Counted from the first letter of the stretch, positions 27,847-36,898 are shown. The stretch is DNA of 64,000 nt from Bacillus sp. NP157 (GCA_018889975.1 CP076546.1:1550001-1614000), one strand, 5' to 3'. Notes: generated by a model from the letters alone, not told the origin. A program made the numbers and translations.

Positions 27847-28362
27847 ATGCCCGATCCGCATATCGACGACGCCCTGCGCACGATGCTGCCGCGATTGCGG
27901 CGCTTCGCGCTGTGGCTCGCCCGCGATGCCCATGCGGCGGATGACCTGGTGCAGTCCACGATGGAGCGGGCGCTGTCGAAATGGCTGACGCGCCGCGATG
28001 ACGAGAGTCTGCGTGCATGGCTGTTTTCGATCTTGTACCGCCTGTTCCTGGACCAGAAGCGGCGGACCAGCCGCTATGCACGTTTGCTGGGCATGCTGGC
28101 GCGTGACGACGAACCGACCTGGCCCTCGGCCGAGCGCGTGGCCGAGGCCCAGTCCACCCTCGCCGCGTTCGCCAGCCTGCCCATCGAGCAGCGCAGCCTG
28201 CTGTTGTGGGTCACGGTCGAAGGCCTCAGCTACCAGGAGGTCGCCGGCATCCTCGACGTGCCGATCGGGACGGTCATGTCCCGCCTGTCCCGTGCCCGCC
28301 GCGCGCTGCGCGCGCTGGGCGACGGAAGCATTGAATCCCCTGCCCTGCGCCTGCTGAAATGA
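27847..28362 (+). CDS. ECF RNA polymerase sigma factor
   Basis: A 171-residue group 4 sigma factor. Region 2 covers about residues 10-75 (LRRFALWLARDAHAADDLVQ then ESLRAWLFSILYRLFLDQKR), and region 4 about 115-160 (LPIEQRSLLLWVTVEGLSYQ, then EVAGILDVPIGTVMSRLSRA), which should read the GGAATAA -35 element. ATG 27847 has GAGAGG upstream. The stop overlaps the anti-sigma gene by ATGA. The pairing with an oxidative-stress operon across a shared promoter region suggests peroxide or redox sensing. Confidence 0.92.
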   Translation: MPDPHIDDALRTMLPRLRRFALWLARDAHAADDLVQSTMERALSKWLTRRDDESLRAWLFSILYRLFLDQKRRTSRYARLLGMLARDDEPTWPSAERVAEAQSTLAAFASLPIEQRSLLLWVTVEGLSYQEVAGILDVPIGTVMSRLSRARRALRALGDGSIESPALRLLK

Positions 28363-29108
28363 CCACGACCCCGCCCAGCGAACACGATATCCACGCCTAC
28401 GTCGACGGCCACCTCGACGGCAAGCAGCGTGGCCACGTCGAGCGTTACCTGGCCCGCGACGCCGAGCGCGCCGCCGAGGTGCAGGCGTGGCGCCAGGACG
28501 CCCAGCAGCTGCGCGCCCTGCTCGCCGGCGACCTCGCGGATACCCCGGCGCTGGATCCCGTGCTGGTCCGCGGACGCCTGTTGCAGCGGCGGGCGCGTCG
28601 CCTGGCGCTGGCGGCCGGCTTCATCCTCTGCCTGGGGGTGGGCGGCCTCTCCGGATGGATGGCACGCGGCATGGGCACGGGCGGCGTGGCGCCGATGGCC
28701 GACGCCATGCAGGCCTATCGCCTGCTCGCGGTCGACCACGGCCTGGGCCTGGATATCACCTCGCCCAGCGAGAACGACCTGCGCGCATGGCTGGCGGGTC
28801 GGGTCGGCGCCGACGTGAAGCTGCCCGACCTCGCCGACGCAGGCTTCCGCCCGATGGGCGGCCGCCTGTTCGCCACCGACCAGGGGCCGGCGGCGATGGT
28901 CCTCTACGACGATGGTGCAGGGCATACCGTGAGCTTCTACGTGCGGCCGCCCGGCGTCGCGCGGCACCTGTTGCCGCGCGGCGAGCGTGAAGACGGCGGC
29001 CTGCTGGCCAGCTACTGGTCGTCGGGAGCGCATAACTACGCCATCGTCGCCCTGGCGGACGCCGCCGGGCGGATAGCGGCCCAGCGGATGGTAGGCCGGT
29101 CGATCTAA
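28359..29108 (+). CDS. Membrane anti-sigma factor
   Basis: A 249-residue single-pass inner-membrane protein. The N-terminal cytoplasmic segment ([20 protein letters not shown], then [20 protein letters not shown]) is the standard anti-sigma domain, here without the zinc HxxxCxxC motif. One membrane helix is at about residues 83-103 ([20 protein letters not shown]). The periplasmic domain includes [20 protein letters not shown]. It should hold the sigma factor inactive until a periplasmic signal arrives. Its stop codon overlaps that of convergent lolD by 4 bp (CTAA). Confidence 0.88.
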   Translation: MTTTPPSEHDIHAYVDGHLDGKQRGHVERYLARDAERAAEVQAWRQDAQQLRALLAGDLADTPALDPVLVRGRLLQRRARRLALAAGFILCLGVGGLSGWMARGMGTGGVAPMADAMQAYRLLAVDHGLGLDITSPSENDLRAWLAGRVGADVKLPDLADAGFRPMGGRLFATDQGPAAMVLYDDGAGHTVSFYVRPPGVARHLLPRGEREDGGLLASYWSSGAHNYAIVALADAAGRIAAQRMVGRSI

Positions 29109-29794
29109 CGTTCGTGCAGTTCGCCGTTGTGTAGTTCGAGCGTACGGTCCATCCGCTTTGCCAGGCGCGAATCGTGGGTCACCAGCACGAAGCTGGTGCC
29201 GATTTCGCGGTTGAGCTCGATCATCAGCTCGTAGACCTGGGCGGCGTTGGCTTCGTCGAGGTTACCGGTCGGCTCGTCGCCCAGCACGCAGGCCGGCCGC
29301 GTGACCAAGGCGCGCGCCACGGCGCAGCGCTGGCGTTCGCCACCGGACATTTCCGCCGGACGGTGGCGCAGGCGCGAACCCAGGCCCACGCGTTCGAGCA
29401 GGTCCGTCGCTTCCTTCTGCGCCTGCGCGATGGCCACGCCGCGGATCAGCAGCGGCATGCACACGTTTTCCAGCGCGGTGAATTCGGGCAGCAGGTGATG
29501 GAACTGGTAGATGAATCCCAGCGAGCGATTGCGCTCGCGGCCACGCTCGGCATCGGACAGCTCGGACAGCACCCGGCCGTTGACCTCGACCTTGCCCGCG
29601 GTGAGCGTGTCGAGCCCACCGATGATGTGCAGCAACGTGGACTTGCCGGAGCCCGATGCGCCGACGATGGACAGCGTCTGCCCCCGGCGCAGTTCGAAAT
29701 TGACGTTGGAAAGCACGCCCGTGCGCAGGTCGCCTTCTTCGTAGACCTTGGCTACGCCGGTGGCGCGCAGGACGATGTCGTTCGGGTTATTCAT
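29105..29794 (-). CDS. lolD: Lipoprotein-releasing ABC transporter ATP-binding protein
   Basis: A 229-residue ATPase of the Lol system that lifts outer-membrane lipoproteins from the inner membrane to LolA. Walker A is [18 protein letters not shown], the Lol-type loop is [20 protein letters not shown], the signature is [16 protein letters not shown], and Walker B is [16 protein letters not shown] 29794 overlaps the permease gene end by 8 bp, so they are co-transcribed. Confidence 0.93.
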   Translation of the reverse strand: MNNPNDIVLRATGVAKVYEEGDLRTGVLSNVNFELRRGQTLSIVGASGSGKSTLLHIIGGLDTLTAGKVEVNGRVLSELSDAERGRERNRSLGFIYQFHHLLPEFTALENVCMPLLIRGVAIAQAQKEATDLLERVGLGSRLRHRPAEMSGGERQRCAVARALVTRPACVLGDEPTGNLDEANAAQVYELMIELNREIGTSFVLVTHDSRLAKRMDRTLELHNGELHER

Positions 29795-31028
29795 AGCGAA
29801 GCGCCTGGGCGGGCTGCGTGCGCGACGCGCGCCACGCCGGGTACAAGGTGGCCAGCAGGGAGAAGGCGAAGGTCACCAGCACCACCCAGCCCACGTCGGA
29901 CCAGAGCAGCTGGCTCGGCACTTCACTGATGTAATAGACGTCCGGGGCCAGGAAGGTGTGCCCGGTGACGTGCTCGATGAACTTCACGATTGCCGGCAGG
30001 TTGTACGACAGCAACGAGCCGAGCGTGACGCCGAGGCCGATACCGACGACGCCGACCAGCAGGCCCTGGACCATGAACATGGCCATGATGCTGCGCGGCG
30101 TGGAGCCCAGCGTACGCAGGATGGCGATGTCGGCCTGCTTGTCGGTCACCAGCATCATCAGCATGGAAATCAGGTTGATCACGGCCACCAGGATGATCAG
30201 CGACAGGATCACGAACATCACCGTCTTTTCCATGTCGATCGCATGGAAGAAGTTGGCGTGGGTGTCCATCCAGGTCTGCACGCGATAGGTCTGGCCGAGC
30301 TTGTTGACCAGCTCCTGCGCGACCGGGAACGCTTCGCGCATGTCGTCGAGCTTCAGGCGGATGCCGGTGGGACCCTGCTGGTCGTTCAGGCGTTCCGCAT
30401 CCGGCATGCTGATCAGGGCGAGGTTGGAGTCGTACTCCTGCATGCCCAGCTCGAAGATGCCGCTGACGGTGAAGTTGCGCAGCTTGGGCACCGCGCCCAC
30501 CGGCGTGGCCGTGAACTGCGGGACCACCACCGTGACCTTGTCGCCCGTGGTCACGCCGAGGTCCATCGCCAGCTCGCGGCCGAGGATGATCTTCCAGCCG
30601 CGGTCGGTCAGGTCGGTCATCTTGCCTTCGACCATGTGCGTGTCGAGGTCGGAGACCTTCGGCTCGAGGGCCGGGACCACGCCGCGGATGATCGCGCCGC
30701 TGGAATGGCGCGCCTGCAGGAAGGCCTGGATCTCGACGTACGGGGCGGCGCCCTGGACGTGTTTGGTGTCTTTCGCGACGTCGACGGCACGCTGCCAGTC
30801 ACGCACGGTCTCGTCGATGCCGGACACGGTGACGTGCGATACGGCGCCGAGGATGCGTGAGCGCAGTTCGCTGTCGAAGCCGTTCATCACCGACATCACC
30901 GTGATCAGCGCGGTGACGCTGATGGCGATGCAGACGATCGACACCGTCGAAATGAACGAAATGAACTGATTGCGCCGCTTCGCCCGCGTATAGCGCAGGC
31001 CGATGAAGAGCTCGAGGGGTCTGAACAT
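29787..31028 (-). CDS. Lipoprotein-releasing ABC transporter permease (LolC/LolE/LolF family)
   Basis: A 413-residue permease with four membrane helices (about 22-45, 268-292, 315-345, 375-398) and a large periplasmic MacB-PCD domain between the first two. The start [20 protein letters not shown] followed by [20 protein letters not shown] is diagnostic of LolC/E. Only one permease gene adjoins lolD here, so the transporter may be a homodimer of the LolF type, or a second permease may lie elsewhere. ATG 31028 is the natural start; the frame is open further but without a ribosome site. Confidence 0.9.
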   Translation of the reverse strand: MFRPLELFIGLRYTRAKRRNQFISFISTVSIVCIAISVTALITVMSVMNGFDSELRSRILGAVSHVTVSGIDETVRDWQRAVDVAKDTKHVQGAAPYVEIQAFLQARHSSGAIIRGVVPALEPKVSDLDTHMVEGKMTDLTDRGWKIILGRELAMDLGVTTGDKVTVVVPQFTATPVGAVPKLRNFTVSGIFELGMQEYDSNLALISMPDAERLNDQQGPTGIRLKLDDMREAFPVAQELVNKLGQTYRVQTWMDTHANFFHAIDMEKTVMFVILSLIILVAVINLISMLMMLVTDKQADIAILRTLGSTPRSIMAMFMVQGLLVGVVGIGLGVTLGSLLSYNLPAIVKFIEHVTGHTFLAPDVYYISEVPSQLLWSDVGWVVLVTFAFSLLATLYPAWRASRTQPAQALRYE

Positions 31029-31179
31029 ACCTGTCGGAAAACACCTTGGGAAAGAGGGCCGGCACGAACGGCAGGCACCGCGCGGCAGAGTGCCCGATGC
31101 GGCAGCCCGCGGCAAGGCCGGGCGGCGCCAGGCCAGTGGCAGCCATGGCCCGGGCGTCAGCTGGGCGTCAGGCTGGGCG

Positions 31180-31587
31180 TCAGGCAGGCCCCAGCCGTAC
31201 ACGGAGGACGCGCAGGGTTTCGGCCTGCATGTTGTCGGGACCCAGGGCCAGGCTCGTGACCCTGCCCTGCCAGAAAAGCCGGAGAACCACCCACTCACCG
31301 ACCACCCGGGCGTCGCGAGGTTCCGCCACGACGGTCGTGCCACGGCGATCGATGGCCAGCCAGGCCCCCTCGGACGTCCACTGGACCGCTGCCAGCGGCG
31401 AGCGGCGGAAGACCCGGATACGCCACAGGCCCACCGCCACGGCCGCGAGCGACACCAGCAGGCGGCCAGCCCACGGCAGGCTCGTCGGCCAGGGCGAGAG
31501 CGCACCGGCGGCGACCACGAGATACAGGAGGCGCAGCAGCGCCGGCGAGGGCCTGACCTTAAAGACGATGCCTTGAACGGATGTCAT
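31180..31587 (-). CDS. ygfX: YgfX/CptA-like small membrane protein
   Basis: A 135-residue protein with two adjacent membrane helices near the N-terminus (ALLRLLYLVVAAGALSPWP and WAGRLLVSLAAVAVGLW) and a beta-rich cytoplasmic tail (AAVQWTSEGAWLAIDRRGTT, then WVVLRLFWQGRVTSLALGPD). This is the YgfX layout, and as in enterobacteria it directly follows sdhE (YgfY), overlapping it by 29 bp. YgfX has been described as a membrane toxin countered by SdhE/CptB, but its role is still debated. The 3' end contains a short tandem repeat (CTGGGCGTCAGG, twice, 31161-31184), which may shift the C-terminus in relatives. Confidence 0.78.
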   Translation of the reverse strand: MTSVQGIVFKVRPSPALLRLLYLVVAAGALSPWPTSLPWAGRLLVSLAAVAVGLWRIRVFRRSPLAAVQWTSEGAWLAIDRRGTTVVAEPRDARVVGEWVVLRLFWQGRVTSLALGPDNMQAETLRVLRVRLGPA

Positions 31588-31807
31588 CGATGATGCCCTG
31601 CCAGTCGTCGCGCGGGGCACGGGCATGACCCATCACCCAATCCCAGAGATCGGGATCCTGCACGTCCAGCAAGGAATCGAATGCCATCCTGGTGGCTTCA
31701 TCGGCGTCGGCGAAACGCTCGTCGAGCCAGCCGCCGAACAGGCGATCGAGCTCGCGCGTACCCCGGCGGGTACGCCAGCGGAGGCGCTTGATGCGGGCTT
31801 CGTCCAT
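31559..31807 (-). CDS. sdhE: FAD assembly factor SdhE (succinate dehydrogenase assembly factor 2)
   Basis: An 82-residue protein with the family RGxxE motif in RWRTRRGTRELDRLFGGWLD and the acidic MAFDSLLDVQDPDLWDWVMG segment. SdhE helps attach FAD covalently to the SdhA flavoprotein. The gene lies just downstream of sdhB, separated by a REP pair, and upstream of ygfX. ATG 31807 is the start; an upstream frame through the REP is spurious. It is too short to be mistaken for another family and its context confirms the call. Confidence 0.92.
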   Translation of the reverse strand: MDEARIKRLRWRTRRGTRELDRLFGGWLDERFADADEATRMAFDSLLDVQDPDLWDWVMGHARAPRDDWQGIIDDIRSRHRL

Positions 31808-31830
31808 AACAGCTACCGGAAAACCTCGAT

Positions 31831-31887
31831 GTAGGAGCGCGCCTGCGCGCGATGGGGGCCGCTTTTCGCGCGCAGGCGCGCTCCTAC
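31831..31887. repeat. Compact inverted REP pair between sdhB and sdhE
   Basis: Forward REP at 31831-31852 and inverted REP at 31866-31887 with only a 13-bp spacer, the tightest pair in the window. The transcript could form a stem of about 22 bp, as wide as a strong attenuator, which may lower sdhE-ygfX expression relative to the sdhCDAB genes. Confidence 0.9.
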
Positions 31888-31899
31888 ACAGTTTTTTGT

Positions 31900-32685
31900 T
31901 TACGCCGAGCGGCGCTGCACGATCAGCTTCTTGATCTCCGCGATCGCCTTGGCCGGGTTGAGACCCTTCGGGCAGGTGCGCGCGCAGTTCATGATGGTGT
32001 GGCAGCGGTAGAGCTTGAACGGATCTTCCAGGTCGTCCAGGCGGTTGCCGGTGTCTTCGTCGCGGCTGTCCACGATCCAGCGGTAGGCCTGGAGCAGGAT
32101 GGCCGGGCCGAGGTAGCGGTCGCCATTCCACCAGTAGCTGGGGCACGACGTGGAGCAGCAGGCGCAGAGGATGCACTCATAGAGACCGTCGAGCTTCTTG
32201 CGGTCTTCCGGCGACTGCAGGCGCTCCTTGTCGGCCGGCGCCGGGCTCTGCGTACGCATCCACGGCTTGATCGACGCGAACTGGGCGTAGAAGTGGGTCA
32301 GGTCGGGCACCAAGTCCTTCACCACCGGCATGTGCGGCAGCGGGTAGATGTTGACCGTGCCACTGCCGCATTCCTCGATCGCGCGGGTGCAGGCCAGCGT
32401 GTTGGTGCCATCGATGTTCATCGCGCACGAACCGCAGATGCCTTCGCGGCACGAACGGCGCAGCGAGAGCGTCGAGTCGATCTCGTTCTTGATCTTCAGC
32501 AACGCGTCGAGAACCATCGGGCCGCACGTGTCGAGGTCAACCTCGTACGTATCGGTGCGCGGGTTCTGGCCGTCGTCCGGCGTCCAGCGGTACACCTTGA
32601 AGGTGCGCACGTTCTTCGCGCCCTTCGCCGGGAAATGCTTGCCGGCCTGGATTTTTGAATTCTTGGGTAGCGTGAACTCTGCCAC
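31900..32685 (-). CDS. sdhB: Succinate dehydrogenase iron-sulfur subunit
   Basis: A 261-residue subunit of complex II carrying three Fe-S centres. The [2Fe-2S] ligands are in [20 protein letters not shown] with a later Cys, and the [4Fe-4S]/[3Fe-4S] ligands are in [18 protein letters not shown] and [17 protein letters not shown]. It links SdhA to the membrane anchor and quinone site. It is the last structural gene of sdhC-sdhD-sdhA-sdhB. Confidence 0.96.
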   Translation of the reverse strand: MAEFTLPKNSKIQAGKHFPAKGAKNVRTFKVYRWTPDDGQNPRTDTYEVDLDTCGPMVLDALLKIKNEIDSTLSLRRSCREGICGSCAMNIDGTNTLACTRAIEECGSGTVNIYPLPHMPVVKDLVPDLTHFYAQFASIKPWMRTQSPAPADKERLQSPEDRKKLDGLYECILCACCSTSCPSYWWNGDRYLGPAILLQAYRWIVDSRDEDTGNRLDDLEDPFKLYRCHTIMNCARTCPKGLNPAKAIAEIKKLIVQRRSA

Positions 32686-32706
32686 GATTGCCTCTCCGGT
32701 CCGGTA

Positions 32707-34494
32707 TCAGTAAACGCGCTTTTTCGGCGGCACGACGTCGACATCGTCCGTCAGGGTGTACATGTGCACCGGACGGAAATCGAACGTCGAACGGCCTTCC
32801 TCGTCGATCCACACCAGCGTGTGCTTCTGCCAGTCGTGGTCGTCGCGGTCCGGGAAATCTTCGCGGGCGTGGGCGCCTCGGCTTTCCGGACGCTGTTCGG
32901 CCGAATGCATGGTCGCCACGGCCTGCGCAAGCAAGTTGGACAGCTCGAGGGTTTCGATGAGGTCGGAGTTCCAGACCAGCGAACGGTCGGTGACCTTCAC
33001 GTCCTTGAACTTCGAGTACACGTCGGAAATCTTCTGCGAGCCCTCGACCAGCGTCTCGCCGGTGCGGAACACCGCGGCGTCGTTCTGCATGGTCTTCTGC
33101 ATCTCGGCGCGGATCGCGGCCGTCGGCGTACCGCCATTGGCGTAGCGGATCGCGTCGAAGCGGCCCAGCACCTTGTCCAGCGCGTTGGCCGGCAGGTCGG
33201 GATGCGCCGTGCCCGGCTTGATCACTTCGGCGCAACGGTTGGCCACCGCGCGGCCGAACACGACCAGGTCGAGCAGCGAGTTCGAACCCAGGCGGTTGGC
33301 GCCATGCACCGACACGCAAGCCGCTTCGCCAATGGCGAACAGGCCCGGGACGATCGAATCCGGATCGTCGTCGCGCTTGGTCACGACTTCGCCGTGGTAG
33401 TTGGTCGGGATGCCGCCCATGTTGTAGTGGACGGTGGGCAGCACCGGGATCGGTTCCTTGGTGACGTCGACGCCGGCGAAGATGCGCGCGGATTCGGCGA
33501 TGCCCGGCAGGCGCTCGCCGATGACCTCGGGGCCGAGGTGCATCAGGTTGAGGTGGATGTGGTCCTTGTTCGGGCCCACGCCACGACCCTCGCGGATCTC
33601 GATCGTCATGGCGCGGCTGACCACGTCACGCGAGGCAAGGTCCTTCGCGTTCGGCGCGTAGCGCTCCATGAAGCGCTCGCCCTCGGAGTTGGTGAGGTAG
33701 CCACCTTCGCCGCGGACGCCTTCGGTGATCAGGCAGCCGGCACCGTAGATGCCGGTCGGGTGGAACTGCACGAACTCCATGTCCTGCAGCGGCAGGCCGG
33801 CGCGCAGCACCATGCCGCCACCGTCGCCCGTGCAGGTATGCGCCGAGGTGGCGCTGAAGTAGGCACGGCCGTAGCCGCCGGTCGCCATCACCACCGCGTG
33901 GCCGCGGAACAGGTGCAGCGTGCCTTCGTTCATGTCCAGGGCGAGCACGCCGCGGCAGACGCCATCCTTGTCGAAGATGAGGTCGATGGCGAAGTATTCG
34001 ATGAAGAACGTCGCGTCGTGGGCCAGCGCCTGCTGGTAAAGCGTGTGCAGGATGGCGTGGCCGGTACGGTCGGCCGCGGCGCAGGTACGCTGCGCGGTGC
34101 CCTTGCCATAGTGCGTGGTCATGCCACCGAACGGACGCTGGTAGATCTTGCCTTCTTCCGTGCGCGAGAACGGCACGCCGTAGTGCTCGAGCTCGACGAT
34201 GGCCGGGATGGCCTCGCGGCACATGTACTCGATGGCGTCCTGGTCACCGAGCCAATCGGAGCCCTTGATCGTGTCGTAGAAGTGGAAGCGCCAGTCGTCT
34301 TCACCCATGTTGCCCAGCGCGGCGGAGATACCGCCCTGCGCGGCCACGGTGTGCGAACGGGTTGGGAACACCTTGGTGATGCACGCGGCCTTGAGGCCCT
34401 TCTCGGCGAGGCCGAAGGTGGCGCGCAGGCCTGCGCCACCGGCGCCGACCACGATCACGTCGTATTTGTGCTGTTGGATCTTATAGGCTTCCAT
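32707..34494 (-). CDS. sdhA: Succinate dehydrogenase flavoprotein subunit
   Basis: A 595-residue catalytic subunit. The FAD-binding motif [20 protein letters not shown] is at the N-terminus, the histidine that carries the covalent FAD is in [20 protein letters not shown], and the active-site region is [20 protein letters not shown] with [14 protein letters not shown] further on. It oxidises succinate to fumarate in the TCA cycle at the inner face of the membrane. The genome supplies SdhE next to the operon for flavinylation. It is 3 bp downstream of sdhD. Confidence 0.97.
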   Translation of the reverse strand: MEAYKIQQHKYDVIVVGAGGAGLRATFGLAEKGLKAACITKVFPTRSHTVAAQGGISAALGNMGEDDWRFHFYDTIKGSDWLGDQDAIEYMCREAIPAIVELEHYGVPFSRTEEGKIYQRPFGGMTTHYGKGTAQRTCAAADRTGHAILHTLYQQALAHDATFFIEYFAIDLIFDKDGVCRGVLALDMNEGTLHLFRGHAVVMATGGYGRAYFSATSAHTCTGDGGGMVLRAGLPLQDMEFVQFHPTGIYGAGCLITEGVRGEGGYLTNSEGERFMERYAPNAKDLASRDVVSRAMTIEIREGRGVGPNKDHIHLNLMHLGPEVIGERLPGIAESARIFAGVDVTKEPIPVLPTVHYNMGGIPTNYHGEVVTKRDDDPDSIVPGLFAIGEAACVSVHGANRLGSNSLLDLVVFGRAVANRCAEVIKPGTAHPDLPANALDKVLGRFDAIRYANGGTPTAAIRAEMQKTMQNDAAVFRTGETLVEGSQKISDVYSKFKDVKVTDRSLVWNSDLIETLELSNLLAQAVATMHSAEQRPESRGAHAREDFPDRDDHDWQKHTLVWIDEEGRSTFDFRPVHMYTLTDDVDVVPPKKRVY

Positions 34495-34497
34495 CGA

Positions 34498-34884
34498 TCA
34501 GCTTCCGAGCGCCACGCGCAGCACGGCCAGCACGCCCGTAAGCGTGGCGAGTACGGCGATGAACTTGATGAGGACCAGCGAGGCCACTTCGAGCCAGCGG
34601 GTGTGGACGTAGTCTTCGATGACGACCTGCAGGCCGAGCACGGCGTGGCGGAACATCACGACGATGAAGGCGATGGCCAGCACGGCGTTCCAGGGCCTGG
34701 CCAGGGTGGCGCGGGCGGTCGCGTAGTCGGCGTGCAGCAGGCCGAGCAGCGTGCACAGGAACCACAGGGTCAGGAACACCAGGGCGAGCGCGGTCACGCG
34801 CTGGACCATCCAGTGACTGACGCCTTCCTTCGCCGAGCCGAGGCCGCGGGCCCGGGCCAGCGGGTTGCGCAGGTCCTTGCTCAT
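34498..34884 (-). CDS. sdhD: Succinate dehydrogenase membrane anchor subunit
   Basis: A 128-residue protein with three membrane helices (about 28-50, 58-80 and 100-122). The start DLRNPLARARGLGSAKEGVS is typical of SdhD in this clade, followed by HWMVQRVTALALVFLTLWF, where the conserved R and H line the quinone/haem site. It anchors SdhAB and helps form the ubiquinone pocket. ATG 34884 overlaps the sdhC stop by 4 bp. Confidence 0.9.
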   Translation of the reverse strand: MSKDLRNPLARARGLGSAKEGVSHWMVQRVTALALVFLTLWFLCTLLGLLHADYATARATLARPWNAVLAIAFIVVMFRHAVLGLQVVIEDYVHTRWLEVASLVLIKFIAVLATLTGVLAVLRVALGS

Positions 34885-35273
34885 GCGTGGCCTCCGGTCA
34901 GGACGTAGGCCCAGGTGGCGACGGTCAGCACGATGGCGACCACGATCGAGACCCAGCTGGAGCGGACGAACGAGGCGATCGCGTAACCCTTGCCGGTGTC
35001 CTGGACCAGGTGGCGGATGCCGTTGGCCAGGTGGTAGAAGAAGGCAAGCGTCCAGCCGATCAGGACGGCGAGGCCGAGCGGGCTGCCAGCGCAGGCGGCG
35101 AACGATGCATACGCATCGGGGCCGGCGGCGAGGGACGCGAGGCCCCAGACAATGAGCAGGCTACCGACGGCAAGGATGATGCCGGTGGCGCGATGCAGGA
35201 TGGAAGACACCATCTGCACTTGCCATTTGTAGACCTGGATGTGGGGTGAGAGCGGTCGTCCCGTTTGTGCCAT
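34881..35273 (-). CDS. sdhC: Succinate dehydrogenase cytochrome b556 subunit
   Basis: A 130-residue three-helix protein. Signature RPLSPHIQVYKWQVQMVSSI then LHRATGIILAVGSLLIVWGL is the SdhC family pattern; the haem ligand His is expected in FFYHLANGIRHLVQDTGKGY. With SdhD it binds haem b and ubiquinone. It is preceded on the same strand by a small SDHAF4-like gene about 60 bp away. Confidence 0.92.
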   Translation of the reverse strand: MAQTGRPLSPHIQVYKWQVQMVSSILHRATGIILAVGSLLIVWGLASLAAGPDAYASFAACAGSPLGLAVLIGWTLAFFYHLANGIRHLVQDTGKGYAIASFVRSSWVSIVVAIVLTVATWAYVLTGGHA

Positions 35274-35332
35274 GGCGGCTATCCTGGATTGGAATCGCTA
35301 ATGCCCAACCTGCCCCTCCGTCGCCTTCCAGT

Positions 35333-35500
35333 TCAGAAGTCGATGCAGCGTCCGTTCTTTTCCCAGTCGCCGTAACGCGTTGGGTCCAATGGCGCTTTCT
35401 CGACACCTGCCTCGCCGTTCGTGGGGACGACCGGCGGGACGGACGGTTTCGCCGGAGCGGAATCGTTCGTGTCTTCGGGCTCGGAGGGATGGTCGGACAT
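35333..35500 (-). CDS. SDHAF4-like (DUF1674) succinate dehydrogenase assembly protein
   Basis: A 55-residue protein from ATG 35500 to TGA 35333, too short for most gene callers. The acidic, proline-rich N-terminus (MSDHPSEPEDTNDSAPAKP) is followed by the family's fixed C-terminal motif DPTRYGDWEKNGRCIDF. SDHAF4/DUF1674 proteins bind flavinylated SdhA and protect it before assembly. It lies just upstream of sdhC on the same strand, so an operon role in complex II assembly is well supported. Confidence 0.85.
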   Translation of the reverse strand: MSDHPSEPEDTNDSAPAKPSVPPVVPTNGEAGVEKAPLDPTRYGDWEKNGRCIDF

Positions 35501-35567
35501 GGTTATAAAACTCTAAAAGCGTAATACCTGTGCCTTCACAGCACAACCTTGACGATTGCGCCGAGGC

Positions 35568-35596
35568 TTGGTTTGGCCTTGGCCTGACCGTATATC
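35568..35596 (+). promoter_or_regulatory. Candidate sigma70 promoter of ygfZ
   Basis: TTGGTT (35568-35573), a 17-bp spacer and TATATC (35591-35596) lie 30 bp before the ygfZ ATG. The fit is fair, not perfect. The opposite strand of the same 126-bp gap must hold the sdh operon promoter, for which no clear hexamers were found. Confidence 0.35.
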
Positions 35597-35626
35597 TTAC
35601 TCCCCTCGCCCTTTTGTCGCGCACCC

Positions 35627-36412
35627 ATGCCGAGCCGTACCACTCGCCCCATTACCCTCGCCGGCCCGGATGCCGCCGCCTTTGCCAATGCCCAGTTCAG
35701 CAGCGACGTCCTGTCCCTGGCCACGGGCCAGTGGCAATGGAGCGGCTGGCTGGACCCGAAAGGCCGGGTCCGCGCACTGCTCCAGGTCGCCCGCCTCGAC
35801 GACGAGCGCTTCGTGGTGGTGCCACGTGGTTCGGACGGCGAAGTGCTTGCCAACGACCTGAAGCGTTTTGTGTTCCGTTCGAAGGTGAAGATCACGCTGG
35901 GCGATGCATTGCATGTATCGCACGGCGATGCATTCGACGACATGCACGCACGCGAGGACGATGACGGCACGCTTGTATTCGGTGAAGGCGATGCGTCATT
36001 GCATGTCGGTGCACGCGACGACGGCGATGCGTGGATCGCGCGCCATGTCGAGAAAGGTTTTGCATGGTTGCCGCACGAAGCACTCGACGCATTGCTTCCC
36101 CCTGCGTTGTCGATGGAGCGCATGCAAGCCGTCTCATTCAACAAGGGATGCTTCCCCGGCCAGGAAATCGCTGCGCGCCTGCATTTCCTCGGTGGGCACA
36201 AGAAGCACTTGCGCATCGTGCGACCTGATGTCGCATTGCAGGCAGGACAAGCGATACGCATGAACGGACGCGAGGCGGGCATCGTATTGATGCACAACGA
36301 ATCCGCGACGCAGCCTATGTCGCTTGTCGTATTGGATGACAGCGCCGTTCAGGCGGATGCTCTTGAAACCGGCGATGTGCGCCTGCACATCGTGTCGACA
36401 TTCGACGCGTGA
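35627..36412 (+). CDS. ygfZ: Folate-binding protein YgfZ
   Basis: A 261-residue protein of the GcvT-like fold. The family motif K-G-C-[FY]-x-G-Q-E is present in SFNKGCFPGQEIAARLHFLG (about residue 172). YgfZ supports repair or assembly of Fe-S enzymes and tRNA thiolation in a folate-dependent way; it is placed divergently from sdh, an Fe-S client. From about 35.88 kb to the end of the gene codon use shifts away from the neighbours: GCA, TTG, GTA, CTT and GGA are common, while CTG is nearly absent, unlike the first third. The frame itself is intact. The start ATG 35627 is unaided by a strong ribosome site. Confidence 0.88.
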   Translation: MPSRTTRPITLAGPDAAAFANAQFSSDVLSLATGQWQWSGWLDPKGRVRALLQVARLDDERFVVVPRGSDGEVLANDLKRFVFRSKVKITLGDALHVSHGDAFDDMHAREDDDGTLVFGEGDASLHVGARDDGDAWIARHVEKGFAWLPHEALDALLPPALSMERMQAVSFNKGCFPGQEIAARLHFLGGHKKHLRIVRPDVALQAGQAIRMNGREAGIVLMHNESATQPMSLVVLDDSAVQADALETGDVRLHIVSTFDA

Positions 36413-36898
36413 TCTTTCGCGCATTCGAAAAAACATGTCTCGTTACACCGTGAGCCCAAGCTGAACCGTGCCGCGTTTGCACTTGCGAAAAACGTGACGC
36501 GCCACTAGGCTCCGCCGATCCCATTACGTGGCCTTGGTGTATCGCCTTGGTTACACCCGCGACGATCCGTCGACGATGACGGTTCTGGCGCGACCCGGCG
36601 AAAGCCGGAGGATTGAACGGCGCGCTCGACGTATCGCGCGCCCTGTAACCGACGGAGCCGCCGCCTTTCGCGATGCCGCTCCCTTTCGGTGAACCCCCTA
36701 CCGGACGGCTCCGGACTGCCGCCCAGTACAGTCACAGTGTGTGACGCCCGAAGCATTCGCATAACAACGCTCTCGAAGCGGATGCCCTCGGTTGGTCCAG
36801 GTAGTAACGGCCTGCCCGCCCGTCTACCGCCCGTACGTCCCCCATGGCTCTTCCAAGACGCCGCAAGTGACGGAAAAGCTCGTTGGAGGCAGAAACAC
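36413..36898 (+). other. 486-bp gene-free region with four stem-loops (36595-36714)
   Basis: No gene is seen between ygfZ and the SleB-like gene. Between 36595 and 36714 four GC-rich hairpins follow one another: CCGGC-GAAA-GCCGG (36595-36608, GNRA loop), GGCGCGC with a 10-nt loop to GCGCGCC (36619-36642), GGAGC with a 19-nt loop to GCTCC (36654-36682), and CCGGA-CGGC-TCCGG (36701-36714). The order and spacing suggest a structured leader RNA or small RNA before the hydrolase gene. It did not match any riboswitch consensus recalled, and no known RNA family is claimed. Confidence 0.45.

Noticed and set aside
32764-34908. A 714-codon plus-strand frame across sdhA and sdhD
   Set aside because: It is an antisense shadow of conserved sdh genes; composition is biased and no domain is visible.
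36413-36898. A c-di-GMP (GEMM) or c-di-AMP (ydaO) riboswitch before the SleB-like gene
   Set aside because: Neither the conserved GCACAGGGCAAACC-type core nor a ydaO-like core was found; only generic hairpins can be supported.
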